Below, in pieces: positions 51,301 through 64,000 of a stretch of DNA of 64,000 nt (its first letter is position 1; every line of letters starts with the position of its first letter). The stretch is taken from NCBI GenBank assembly GCA_020086605.1, contig JACBWW010000012.1, positions 13,267,855 to 13,331,854 on the forward strand. The letters are read 5' to 3'. Both the position numbers and the translations under genes were made by a program. The notes under the pieces are model-generated. The model was given only the letters and a program-made list of their open reading frames with translations, searched no databases and had not been told where the DNA came from. The stretch comes from Lanius collurio. Lineage: Eukaryota > Chordata > Aves > Passeriformes > Laniidae.

Positions 51301-54300
51301 ATATTGCTTTCAATTCTCGCCTTGTTTGTCTTCTTTTGTGATACCCTAAAAACAGAAAACAACCAAAATTACATTTTCTAAGAAAATAATATTCTGAAAA
51401 TTTTTGTCCTAAAAGCAGAAAATCAGATGAACAGACAAGGACTCTGCAGGTATAGAACATATATTGTGGGGTGATACTAATAAACAGCTGCAGATACAAT
51501 TTTTAAAGGGGTTTTATTTTTGGTTACCAGTGATTTTTGCTGGTCTTACTCTAAGAGCCATGGAAAAATAGTATCAAATAGGTCTAGGCAGCATTGCTAT
51601 TTCTGAATAAATGGTATTAAAAATAAACGTCTGCTAGCATAGTAGAGTCACACATGAAAACTTCTCACATCTTTATGCTTGCACAACCTTCAGGGGTTTG
51701 GAAAACAAGATTCCTGAATCATGTGGACATGATGAAAAATTTACCTGGAGGTTCATGTGTGACTCAAGAGACTTTGGAAAAATGCACCCTTTGTGTAAAC
51801 TGAACCTTCACCACTTTTTCCCGTATTGACTGTGCTGTGTCCCAGTAAGAATACCTAAAATTTGGCAGCAGCGTTGCTTTTCCATGTGCCCTGGTGCTCT
51901 CTCTCCATAGTTGTAAGGAAAGACAAGCTCCAAAAAAGTTACAGTAGTGTGAGTTTGGATTAAAACTGGCAAAACATTTAAAGCACTGATGGTAGTCTAG
52001 GCTCAGTTTAGTTAACTATATCTTTCAAAGTACAGCGCTTGCTCTTCTGTGTTTGAAAAAAGACTTATTTTTCATTACTGCCTCAGGATGAGGATAGATG
52101 GATAGTGATGACAGAATCAAAGCATTAATGGGATAAGAGTTATTCTGGGGATTTATAACATTTGCCATATTATTGTGTTTTTCCTGTAGTCCCTGAAGGC
52201 TGTTTGACAGTTCAGGGGATACTTTAAAAAACATGTTTACATTTCAAGTCACATGTAGACAATCTAATTTTTACTAATGAGAACATTTGTTCGAAATATT
52301 TTTATTCAAATCTTTATTACAAGAAACACATGTACTCTTCCTCTTTAAAGGCAATTTTATTTAGTGAACCAACAGAAATGTGCTACCCTGGCACTCAGTG
52401 TACACACTGGCTTTACACTTATCCTCTTTTATTTATAAGTAAAACTGTGTGACCATAAACAATCACTGGGTATGCACAGATGGATGTTCTTGCCAGTCTG
52501 GAATAGTTTCTGTATAATAGCTGGACAAGGGGTATGCCAGTGGCAGCATGAAAGGTGCAAGCAGAGGAGCATATGGAAAAATCTGATGATGATAAAGTAT
52601 CTTGGAGAGAACTTCTGTTCTGGAAGTTTCTCAAGCCCTCACAGTCCTTCTAGAAAGGGCAATGTCTTAACAAACAACCTTATTATTTTTTCTGTTGTCC
52701 TTCCTGTGGCCCATGGCTGAATGTAATCTGTCTTTAAAAGCATCAACAAAAACATGTCTTATTTCATAAGCAGTGTAAAACCCCTCCTTTGGTGAGAAGT
52801 GAGGCTGAGTAAGGAATCCAGATTCTTGCCTTTTGATTGTTGTGCATGAATGCAGCATAAAAGGTACAAATTGTTCAACTGAAATGGATCAGTTTTCATT
52901 TTCTCACTAGCAGCTCTGCTGTTTTGGATAATACCCAAAATACCACAGCAGTTTCAGTGTTTTGATTCCTACGCTCTGGAACAAAGAAGTTCCTTGTGCT
53001 CCAATCCACATCCCTCTCCCAAGACAGCTTTCTCTACCTCACGTTTATTGCTCTACCTTTTTAGTAAACAGAGCCAGGAGTCTATCTTGAGTTTGCCTGT
53101 TTGAGTTTTATAAAACAAAGTATGTCCTCTGCAGACAGTTGAGTTCTGCCTCCAAGATGAAATGTGAGAATTCAGCTAGCTGGTATGAAAAGTAAACAGG
53201 AAATAATCCTTAGAAATTGGAATCTCCAGCAAGTCTTTCAACTTTTAGCTGTGTATTTTTAAGAGATCCTTTGAACATGAACTTACTTGAACTCTTAAGG
53301 CTAAAGTGTTTAAAGGTTGAAATAACTAACCAAATACCAATGACAAAGTTCTGCTGAACAATTTTGATTCCAGTGTTTCCCGGGGCAGAAAATCAAGGAC
53401 TGCCAATTCTATAACTCTGATAATCAAGACAGTAATTGGCAATGTTCCTTTGGAGCAGGGAGGCTCACATGAGGTCATTTCTGCATCCCTCTCACCCAGC
53501 ACTCCCTGTATACAGATGTTGTCTCAGTGCTACCTAAATGGGTTTTTCAGATGCAGGTGAGCATGTTCTTACTGACTTTCTTTAGTGTCAGGTGTTGTTC
53601 TGGGGAGGGTACTCAGGACAGAAGAGCAGTGCCCGAGCTAAACCAACTTAGACCTCTAAAAGAAAACAGGTGTAAGTGATTCAGCCAAGTTGCATCTCCT
53701 ACTCAAGTGTAGCGGTTTTTGAGTCTGATTATACAATGCTCCTGGAATCATATCAAAGTATTGGTCCAATCCTTTGTTCTGCTGTTGTAGAAATTAATAT
53801 GAATGCCAGAAAAAGATATATTTAAGTTAGAGTGCCAACATTTTTTGACACTCTGTTAGAGCCCCCTAGTGAAACTGAGCAATTTTGTGATGGCAGCAAA
53901 ACACACCACATATGGATTCACTTAGAAAATATGGACAGGAGAACCACAAATGTTTCCAGTAGACAAGCCCTTGCATTTGAGGAACTTGTACTGTGATGTT
54001 TTATCCTAAAAAGACTTCAGAGCTCTAGTAAAATTTTCTTTTCTTTCAAGTGTTCTACAGATAGCATGAACACTAAATGGATAAAACATGGGTTTGTTTA
54101 AAGACATTTACATAACATCTATGTTTCATAGAAATCTATAAACATAAACGAAAAAGATATTTGGAAAAGAAGGCATCTGACACTAAATTTGAAAGGTTCT
54201 CCAGAGTTTTTTGAAGCCAGGAAATTCTGGTTGAGGTTATAGAATATTGATTGCTTTTTAATAGAAAAGATGCAACCTTACCCGTCAACGTTAATTGTCA

Positions 54301-56597
54301 AGAAAAACCTTAACACAACAGCTGTTTAAAAGCAGTTCTATCAAAGGGGACTATGTTTTTAAAAGATAGTTATTAATCAATCGACATTAGAGGACCTTCT
54401 GTGGAAGAATGTAGTGCATTTTTTAAAAAATCAATCTCTAATTTTGTACAAAGCCTGCATTCTGCTTTCACTTTTTCCACTCCCTGTACGTCACCTAAGA
54501 ATATCAGCAATACTTTATTTCATATTAATATATGTAAACATCTCTGTTTTCATGGAGATATGCATTTACAACAAGTTTTACAATTACAGAGTCAAAATCC
54601 TGAACACAAACCTTTAAGATTCATGTGTTGTGTTTGCCATTTTTTGCAAAAATTCCTTATTTGGTGAGCACCGTTCAAGTTAGTTACTTTCCAGGTGGTA
54701 GATTAATAAGTAGGCAGAATGTGTAGGATTAGAAGAGAGTGGTGGGCTGTGTAAACACATGCTATTAATGGTAGGCCAAGAGTTAGATTAATCAGTGTGC
54801 AGAAGGTAAAGGGCTCAGCAGAGTGCTGAATTTATCTCACCATCAGGTATTTTGCCCCATATCTTGCATTCTGCTTACACCAGCATACGTGTGCTGTGAA
54901 CAGGATGAGAAATGTGACTTGTGTATTACAGTCCTCTCAAATTTACCCTCCATCGTGAGCCATTCTCTTATTTTGTGCCTAGCATTGTCTGCTGTCTTGC
55001 AGTTGATGCTGATGGTACTCGCCTTCCGCAGAGAGCGCTCTGCTCTGCTGGCTTACAGCAAATCAGCCCATGTGCGTGTCGTAAGCAGGACCCCAGCCTG
55101 CTCGTAACAAAGGTCATGTGGTGCAATTGCCAAACATGCAAGTTCTGTCATAGTGGAAGGGAAAGGCAGCAATTTTCATCTGCCACAGACAGCAAAGAGC
55201 TTTGAATGCTCTCTGTGGTCTGAGAGCACAGAGGTTTCACACTAGTTGGTGACAAGGCTGGGAATGATCTCTGGGTGCCTTTCCCATGATGGAGATGTGG
55301 TTCTCATTTCCATAGCGCGGTTAAGAATACAAGATGCTACCAGAGGACAGTTCACCAGCAGAAGGGAACCTTGCTTTCCTTTCTGCCTCTCAAACCCCAT
55401 CCCTGCACTGCAGGAAATCAGCATTTCCATTACAGAAGCAGCGTTGGGCAGCTTTGGAGAAGGAAACAGGCTCTGGGGTTCTGCAAACCCAGAAGAGGAT
55501 TCTTGAGGAAAGACTGTGATTTACAACTAGAGTAATGCCATGGCAGCACTGTAATTGTGATAACTCCAAAATAAGACTTAAAAAGACTAGCACAACCTGA
55601 CAAAGTTGTAAAGGTGAATTCTTGATAGTGGAGGATCAAGTCAAGATTTAGGCTATTGACAAGATGTCCTTTTATAAGCAATTGAGTAGGAAGAAAATGA
55701 TATATGAATCAAGGTGTAATTGTCAAGGTTAATTAATTTACTGCTTTTTAAAATACAGTATTTATTTGGGGTTTTGTCCCAGAGGCTTCAACTGGTTTTG
55801 AAAGAAAATTCCAAATGGAAATTATGCATACTTGTTCAGCTACAAGTGTATTTTATAGCTATATTTATCCTTTCTGCAGCTCCTTTTTGACCTGAGCCTA
55901 CCTTTCCTCACACTGGTTTCAAAGAATACATGTAGGCTTAGAGCACTTAGTGACAAATACTTTTTCATCTGCCATTGATCAGCTTTTTCACCTTGGAGAA
56001 AATATCTTTCTCTCAGGCTCAGTTTCAGGTTTGTCTTTTTTTAATCCCAATCTATTTAGATTATAAAACTGTCATAGCAATAAATAGTTGTTAGTAGAAG
56101 TTTATGAAAAGTCTGGTGGAACAAGGACTTGTTTTGCCTGATGTCTCTTAACATATCCTCACAGTGATACTACTAGGGTTTAGACTTTTCATGTTAATTA
56201 TTAAAATAAATTTGTCCCAGCTACAGAAGGAAATATTGGATCTGATTTTTACCAGTATAAATCAAGAGTTAACTTCACTTAAGAAAATTGAATTTCATAG
56301 GTGTGAAACAGTGAGAATTAGAAGAGAATCATGCCTGAAGCAATAAACTGATGAAGGAGACTCTGGCACCTTCTAAATCCTTAGAACAAAAGTACTTCCA
56401 TAAATTACCATTATGTTACACCAAGTGTTTTCAAGGACCAATTTACATAAGTAGGGGAAACTAGCTAATCTATATGTTACTTATGATTGCATCATGATTT
56501 TTCTAGTGCAGGAGTTGTGTGAAAAATTATAATAATGTACTCTAAGGACTTAGTGACCAGTTTATAAGATTCAAAATTCCTTCGTCCAGGAACCATA

Positions 56598-56737
56598 AAG
56601 AATCACAGAATATTCTGAGTGGGAAGAGACCCACAAGGATCATCAAGTCCAGTTGTTCAGTGAATGGCCCACACAGGGATTGAAACCACAATCATTCCAT
56701 TATCAACACCATGCTCTAACCAGTTGAGCTAATCTCA
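56598..56737 (-). mobile_element. tRNA(Ile)-headed SINE with CR1-like tail (TguSINE1-like)
   Basis: Read on the minus strand, it starts with a tRNA-like head. This has a box A-like TTAGCTCAACTGG, then GGTTAGAGCATGGTG, an anticodon-loop position reading TTGATAA (GAT, Ile), and a decayed box B, GGTTTCAATCC. It continues through GGGCCATTCACTGAACAACTGGACTTGATG into a CR1-like 3' tail (GATCCTTGTGGGTCTCTTCC, ending in TTCTGTGATTCT). A tRNA(Ile) head joined to a CR1 3' end is the structure I know from the passerine TguSINE1 family. This tail lets a CR1 reverse transcriptase copy the SINE. It is degenerate in both promoter boxes and probably old and inactive. It is not a functional tRNA gene. Confidence 0.85.
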
Positions 56738-59700
56738 GTGGCATGCTACATAATCCCCTGCAAAACCTGATTAAATAGTTTGATTTTATGCCTCTTGATA
56801 ATCCTATCAGGAGGTTTGTTTCAAAACACCTTTGCTCTGGGGCTTAGCACTCCATTTTTAATTTCCAACCTGAAGGTGCTCCTATTCATTTTGCCTCTAT
56901 CTGGTTTTGGTCAAACATTCTTCCTGCATTCAGTAGCTGTTGTCCCTTCTCAATGTTCCCCACATTAATTTATAGACAAAAATTTTACTTGCGTTTTCAT
57001 TTTTAGGCTAACTATGTTAACATCACTGCTTTTGCAGTAATGTAAGGATTTTGTACCTCTTGCTGCAACAATGACCCTTCTTTGGAAATATTCCACTTCG
57101 AATTCATTTTTCTGGGGCAGCCAATGCTCACAGGATTCCAGCCTTTTGTGCAAACAGCATTAACACTTCCTTCTCTTCTCTGGGATGACTGTGCTACATT
57201 GTAAAATATCTTTTTTCCCTTGTGCTCATGGCTGGTAATGCAGTCATCCTGAAATTCACAGATATACCTAGGTTTTCTCCTTGTTCCACGTTTCCGACAG
57301 ATGCTCCTACGTGATAAAGGAAACCACATGTTAGCCTAATTGTCTTCCTGAATTTGTGCCTTGCTCTGTTTAATCCAGTCCTTCCTGTATGGTAGTCTAA
57401 TTTGCCACTTCACTTAATGGGCCTTATAACTTTGCAATTTCCCCAAATCTTATTATTCAAGGGAATTATTAAAAACATTGGATGAGAACAATCCTGATGG
57501 AGATTTTAGTGACCCTCCCACTGAAGCAGCATAGCTTGTCTTTTAGCACAACCTGTTATCATTTCCGCTTTAGTTAATCCTTTTTCATCCCCAAAGTTTA
57601 GTAGCTTCTGGCTGTAGCACTGCCTGAAATACTTTATTGACCTTCAGAGAGTTTAGATCTGCTGCATGTCCTTTGTTGAGAAAATAGGTCATTTTATTAA
57701 AAAAAAAAAATGAGGCTAGCTAGATCTATCTTTGATTTATCTATGTTCTATCTTCATTAATATCCTTTAGTCCTGGCTACTGGACCTGTGCTTATACGTT
57801 CCAGCTCTGCAACAGAGATGATCCAGTCCTGGTTCCCCGTTTCACCTTGAGTTCAGTGACATGTCTGCATTTTTCATCTCCTTTGTCTGTATTCATTTTT
57901 CTGCCCAAACACTCATTCTCTGAGTGCTGCCTCTGCTGTCTGATGGTTCATGTAGGAAATTGAGACTGTGTCCTTATTCTGCTGGGGCTACTTCTGAAGT
58001 ATCTTTAATGTGTCCCCCATCCTCCCTGCATCAGGAGCCAAGCTCTGGGTTCTCTCCTTGTTTTTCACTTATCTATGTAAGAAACCTTTGGTTAGTTGTT
58101 TGAATGTAATTTGCAAAGTCTCATTTAGACTTATAGTGAATCTTATTTCTGGCCTCCAAATGTAGAATTTTCTTGACTTGTTTTTTTCTTCCCTTCTATG
58201 TTCATTCTTGGTGTATTTATTGAGGTGTCTGAGTAAGTGGCTGATTAATTAACACCTTCTCAACTGTAACTGCTGAAGCATCTTAATAACATAATTATTT
58301 TAAATTATTTTTGCAGAGGCAGTGCTAACATTTTTTTTTTTATATCAATGTATAAATGTACACTGTGATCTGACACCCTGGAAGTTGTAAACATCCAAGA
58401 TATCATAACTAGTAGCTTATTATTGAATATATTGAATGTAGTCAGGTCTAACAGTACTTGACATTCATTTTTTTTCTCTCATGGGTCAAACGCTTTCTTT
58501 TCATTACAAATGTCTTTAGAAAGGATATGATATTGACCTAAACTTTACAGTACAGAGGCGAATCATGTGTGTCTTTCCTAAACTGATTTCAGTCCCACTG
58601 AAGTGGAGTAATTGCTTAAATACAGTTTTCAGGTTGGAATATTGTGGCCTTGTTTTTCTCTCAAAGCGGCGTGAATCAGGATTAAGTCCACGCATTCAGC
58701 AGTGTTTGCCACAAAGCCTCTTGTTGTGAGTCAGTGGCATCTGCAGTGCTGTTGAGGGCATGGTTTCAACCCATTTCTTACATGACTGCAAAAACAAATA
58801 GTGAAATGTAATAGCATAAAAACTGAACATTCTTTGGCTGTTTCATAGTGGATTGATGAAGAATGAGTTGTGCAACACAGTGACAGATCAACAGAATCTG
58901 AAGAATTTTTAAGGAGTGACAAGTTGTTATTTAGTGAAACCACTACCTTTGGACTAAGTGCCAAAGAAATGCACTTCCATCAGGATAGCTTCTCTTATCA
59001 AATAGCCTATTGTTAACAAGCAATTGGAAATTAGGGGCTGAAATATCACTTCTTCCTACCGTGATTTAAATGCAATTTGTTATTTTTTGTTACTGACTAC
59101 AGCCTCTCATTAAAGCATGTCTGCTGGACATCCTTTCCCATTCTGTGCCTTTTAAATAAGCTACCTGTTTTGTAATGTCACTTCAGGTCTTGTTGCCCAG
59201 GAGAGCCCCTGTCTCTAACACCCACCCCAAATCCCAGGTGTACCTTTTCACCACTGCTCTTTTCTGAGCAAGCAATTGAATGGAAGTTACCTTTTCTCTA
59301 TGCGTGACAAACCATCCATGCACATCCCAAAGCAGGAAGACAGTTGGGTTCCTCGTTATCGACTGTCTACTTCTGCCTCCTAAAATGCTGTAAACTCACA
59401 GAGTGTGGAGTCCTCATGCGGGGTTCAGTCTGGGATAACTTGGATGATTACTTCAACTTCAAGCTGAGGATCACAGGATTGACACCCTGTTACTGATCTC
59501 CGTGGTGGGACAAGAGGGCTGCATGTGATTCACACAGCACACAGCCTGCTTTCAAACAGCCTTTGTACTTTTGCAGTGCGGCAATCTGCAAATCATTATG
59601 CACCCCCTCTTTGCCCAATCCACACAGGATGTGAGTCTGTGTCAGCTCCCAGCATGATAGCCTTCCTCTTTTGCACTATCAATAAAAAACTCCTGCTTTC

Positions 59701-60490
59701 AACTTTGGAAATTACTAGTCTACTGCCTTTCTCTAGCCAAGAGGGTGGGTGTCACATTTACAGATGTCCCACATCTGACAGGGTTGTGGCTAAAAGTATA
59801 TTTTCTGTAGGCAGGTAGGGGAAGAGACCTACCATTGTAAAGGTTCATCCACACTGCCACTGCTGCTCCTGGCTAACCCAGAGTTCAGTGGTCCAGCAGA
59901 AAAAGCAGTGTTTCAGGAAAAGCATGGTTGTATGCGTTCCACCACTGATATTTCTTCCTCCTGGCAGGCCATGTCATTTTTGTGGAAGGGAGAGGATTGC
60001 TCTAGATGTACTTTTTTTAAATGAGAATGAAGTGTTTGATGCTATGATCGTTTTCTGGTGCTTGTCACAGGTCTTGCTTCAGGGAGAGAAAGGGGGTGGA
60101 CATTTGTCATGAGCAGTTTGAGTGTTTCTGATAGACAGGCAGATGCAGAACCCCATCTCCCTGATTTGTGTCTGTGAAAGTAGCAAAGCTGTATTAGCTC
60201 CCTTGCTAACTCCGCTCCAAGTGCAGCAAGCAGAGAAACTCATCATGACAGCTAAAACTGTGACAGGCCATGTCTTCCCCCAGGAACAGCACAGGAATAA
60301 GAAAAATTTGAAGAGAAAGACCTGTGCAATTCCACTGGTTTCATGCTGCTTTCTGCAGACAGTAATACCCTTTTCACATCTTCAACCTTCACTTGATATC
60401 CAATTTTATAACATTTCAACCTTTATCTTCGCAGGTATTCAACACCTTGGGCATGTTGGGTCTACCAGGGGATGACTATAAAGCCAATTT

Positions 60491-60540
60491 TAGGCAGTTG
60501 GTTAGAGCATGGTGATGAGGGGAAACTGGTCTTTGAAAGG
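60491..60540 (+). repeat. Possible second tRNA-like SINE head (remnant)
   Basis: TTAGGCAGTTGGTTAGAGCATGGTG at about 60491-60515 resembles the box A region of the SINE at 56.6 kb; GGTTAGAGCATGGTG is a 15-nt exact match. The downstream box B is not convincing (GGTCTTTGAAA), and no CR1 tail was seen. Either a truncated SINE fragment or a coincidence. Confidence 0.35.
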
Positions 60541-60550
60541 GAGTCCTGGT

Positions 60551-60567
60551 GCTGCTGCTGCTGCTGC
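60551..60567. repeat. Short (GCT)n repeat
   Basis: Five and a half GCT units. Short and non-coding here. Confidence 0.75.
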
Positions 60568-63500
60568 CAAGAGTTATGGCTCAGAGCTCAGATTTGGACT
60601 CACACAGCAAACATACCTTCAATCCATGCCAGTGGTCATGTTAAAAGCACGGACCTGGAGTAGGTCCTGGGAATTCCATACTAGTCTGACCCTTTCCTTT
60701 GCTTTGCCTCCACTTTCCAAGGTAGAAAGCAAGACTATTTATCCTTGGGTGACAAAGCCGAACCTGTTTGGCTCTAACCCTGAAAAACATTTTGCTTGGC
60801 CCTCACAGATGATGTGCATGTCTTTGAGATTCTGGACTTCATAATCCATGGATAGTAACCATGGATGTTTTCACTGAGATAATATAAATGTACCAATGTG
60901 TGTAACTGCATCCATTCAGGAAAAAAAAAAAAACCTGGATGTGTGCTTAAGCCAGGTGCACTCATTATAAACATCTTGTAATAGAGCTAGGGAAGTTTCA
61001 AATAGCATAATTGAAAAGCGCTTTGTCACAATGCTCAAAATGTGAATATATAAATACATTTTTATTTTTCCTAGAGTTTTACATGCCATTCAAATCTGTC
61101 TTCCAGATAAAAATCAGTGATACAGGTCATGGTTCTGAGAGTGTGGGCTGTGGTGATTAGCAATGATCTGTTTGTGGTGGTATTTGCTTGCCTCCACAAT
61201 ATGCAATGTATTTGAATCCTCTTTGAGCTTCTTTTCATTATTTTGTTCAACACACAAGAGAAGGAGTAAGTAGAAACATGCCATGGGTGCTGTTGTGTCA
61301 AGTGAAGTATGAGACTGTGCATTGCTGTTTCCTTTCATCTGCTTGGCCAAGCTGGGACAGTATGTAACCAGGCATTATGCAATATTTGTTCTGCTTCTCA
61401 CAGCATAAAAAGCTGTGTTAACTCTTTTGTGCTGGTAAAATTCTTGTGGATAAATAGAAGGGATGGAACTCTTTGGCGTTAACAATTCCAATATCCAGTA
61501 TAAGCCATAGGAGCATCACAGGCATTACTTTTGCATGTTGTATGTGCTAAAGAGCAATTGTTTTACTCAAATGTGGTTGTTTGCCTCTGAGAAATATATC
61601 TCCATTTCAAAGAGTACTATCTATCATTCTGACATGATCCAAAGTTGAAGCCCAAGCCAAACAAACCCAGCAACAGCCAAATCAGCAGAAGGCTAGAATG
61701 TGGGACAGACAAAGACCTAAAATCCCAGAGGAGCCTTCTGTCAGGCACCTATTTTTACCCTAGGTATCACCAGTTAATGAGTTACTGTGAAGTCAGTGAA
61801 CACTAATGTGAAATTCTTTAGCGTCGCTGTGAATGAGTCCATTTTGCTGACCTCTGAGTTAGGAACTACAGAAAATGTCACAAGCTGCAGCCAGCTGTTC
61901 ATGCCTTCTGCATGATCTGTTTAAACCTTGAAGCAGGTGAGCCCTTGATATACCCAAATAGCAAGTTTCTAGCAAATACACCTGATCTGAAGAGAAAAGA
62001 TGAATTACCCACTCTAAAATATAGGGCAGTTGCCAGAAGGTTTTAAAATTTTCTCTGCAGATTTAAGGGACTTGGACTGCAACTTCCTGAAAGTGATGAA
62101 TCAGTTCTGATGATTGATATAAGGCTCTAATTTTCCTGAAGGTTTTCAAAAAGGTTTCTGAAATATTCAAGTAATTGGTGCTGTACAATATTAAAAATCC
62201 TTCCAAGCTGTCTAATTAACTACAGCCATAGTTGCTTCTCAGAACAAAAATTAACTACTTGGTTTGACATATTGCGAGCCCTCTTACACAGGTGGATAAT
62301 TCTAGCTCCACAAGGAGTTTTGGTCACCTAGTTTCTCAGTTCAGTGGATCTGCAATTGAATAATTTCCTCTTAATGGGTGACTTGACTAAGTGGTTTGAA
62401 AGTAATTAGCAAATACAGTGGACCCAATATTGAAGTGTATGATCAGCATCTTATCAGGAACTGCTTATTTCCTGTGGGAAACTGCAGTGAACATCTCAAC
62501 AAATTCAGAAAGCAACTTGTTGCTCCTGCTTCTAAGGAAGCTAATCAAGGAATGGTTGCACCATCCCAGGCATGTTTAGACTTGTGATGAAGTGATCCTA
62601 ACTGATTCTAAAGGCATTTTCAGAAAGTTTATTCTTTACTACTATTGGATGTTTCACTTGGTCACTTTTAAGAAAGCAGTAATTGTCTTCTTACAGACTG
62701 GAAGTGAGTTTTTTAGCCACTAATACATTTTAATCTTGGTGCACAGCTGTTAATGGGATATGCTTCCACTCCAGAGCAATTCAGATTGATTTTGTTTCTA
62801 CTTCAGAAATATATTACAGTAGAGCCACAGTATATAAAAGGGCTCAGTGTGTTGAGATGAAGTAGCCTCACGGTATTTGCAGCTTCTAATGGGAGCTCAG
62901 TACATTTAGAGCAGAAGTGGTGATTGATTGTCTGGTGCTCAGGCTAATTGATATGGCACTGAGTTAGTCAGAAGCTCTCAGCTCCATCAAAATCACACAT
63001 GACATTGCCTCTTAATATAGACTGGGTAGTTCATATGACAAAAGCAACATGTTTTGGAGGAGACTTACAGAGCCGAGTGAGTCTTTCTTCAGCATCAGTT
63101 ACATTCTTTCCAGAAAGGCTTCCTGCCTGGAGTAGCATTACTCCTCCGCTGGAAATTTTTTAAAAGGATGTTCTCAGGTCTGTTTATTTTTAATGGGCTT
63201 GGATGCGGTCACTGAGATCCTGTGAGGTCAGAAGAATGGAATGAAAGTGGTCACAGATGACACTTGAGCTATTTCCACAGCTGGATGCACACCAGCCAGA
63301 GTAGGCGGTACTCTGCAGATGAATTAGTTCGTTGAAGTACATGATACAAAACATCTGTTACAATGAGAACAAACAAAAACAATGTGCCTTTGAAGACTGA
63401 GATTTGTTGGGAGCTGCTTGCAAGGGTGCTGAATGAGGCACTTGTCAGAAAAAATTTCAGGCTTGCCCTTGTGTGAACCAAAGCAAAACTACACAATAAA

Positions 63501-64000
63501 AATACCTAAGTTCAATTAAGCATAAGACCCTCTTTTCCCATTTTGTTGCACTAATTCCTCATACAGCAATGGGGAGGGAGAGAACCCCTCTGTAACAAAT
63601 GTTTTTTATATCCTAAACCTCTTTTAATACAATGGTATAACTCCAGCTGAGTGGCTGTAAAAACTTAGAAGCTACAGTGGTGTAGTAACTGTTATTCTGT
63701 CAGTTGTTCCCTGTGCTGCTTTATTACCAGCTGTCTTGAAGTGCAGTAGACATTTTTCATTGTCACTGCCACCTGATGACAAATAAAACCTTCAAAATGC
63801 TTTTGATTGAAGGAGTAGCTCACAGCTCCTAGCCAGAAGTAGACCTTTCACGTCACCTTAATGAGCCAGAGTGATCCAAACATTCCCACCCCATTTTACT
63901 CTTACAAGGCAGTTACTTTTGGCTGCCTTTGTTTGTTTTTTTCTCACCATTGAGCTGGTGAGGAAATAGGAATACTAAGATATTTATGGAGTAAACAAAC

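Larger units (their letters stand above)
48368..64000 (+). other. RBMS3: RBMS3 intron after exon D (5' part, at least 15.6 kb)
   Basis: Begins GTAAGT and runs past the end of the window. Apart from the SINE at 56598-56737, a possible second tRNA-like head at 60491-60540, a short GCT run at 60551 and a TATA-like word at 62831, I recognise nothing. Open frames here, such as the one at 50805-51191, resemble no protein family and overlap others on both strands. The coding sequence for the Gly/Met/Gln-rich C terminus of RBMS3 is absent. Confidence 0.85.

Noticed and set aside
56640..56737. A functional minus-strand tRNA(Ile) gene
   Set aside because: Box B is mutated, the acceptor stem does not pair, and the sequence runs on into a CR1-like tail. 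It is a SINE.

Overview
The window is vertebrate nuclear DNA and almost certainly avian. It is AT-rich and intron-like, with four short spliced exons on the + strand, several fragments of the avian CR1 LINE family, and one tRNA(Ile)-headed SINE with a CR1-like tail. As I recall, SINEs of that architecture are a passerine hallmark (TguSINE1-like), so a songbird or close relative is my best guess. There are no prokaryotic features. No complete gene, rRNA, tRNA gene or CRISPR array is present.

The one gene I recognise is RBMS3 (RNA-binding motif, single-stranded-interacting protein 3), on the + strand. The window holds an internal part of it. Exon A (26444-26550) carries the C-terminal strand of RRM2 and the basic linker after it. 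Exon B (38441-38487) is 47 nt. Exon C (45646-45742) is 97 nt. Exon D (48317-48367) is 51 nt and frame-neutral. The phases chain perfectly (1-0, 0-2, 2-0, 0-0) and together encode 100 residues with no stop or frameshift. All junctions are AG/GT. Earlier exons (RRM1 and most of RRM2) and the last exons lie outside the window.

Layout: 1-26443 is the end of a long intron with a minus-strand CR1 (about 1929-2410), a plus-strand CR1 3' end (about 20428-20836) and a CR1 scrap (about 24897-24960). 26551-38440 is an intron with a long poly-T, a polypyrimidine tract, a pentanucleotide satellite and a minus-strand CR1 (about 33951-34800). 38488-45645 is an intron with a trinucleotide microsatellite. 45743-48316 is a short intron. 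48368-64000 starts a long intron that contains the SINE (about 56598-56737).

The most interesting signals concern splicing. Exon B has a much stronger-looking acceptor 40 nt upstream; using it would put three consecutive in-frame stop codons directly after exon A. A TGCATG (RBFOX-type) element sits 9 nt into the intron downstream of exon B. Exon D is a symmetric exon with a poor polypyrimidine tract, as expected of a regulated cassette. I found no convincing undescribed system; the other findings are modest and marked so.
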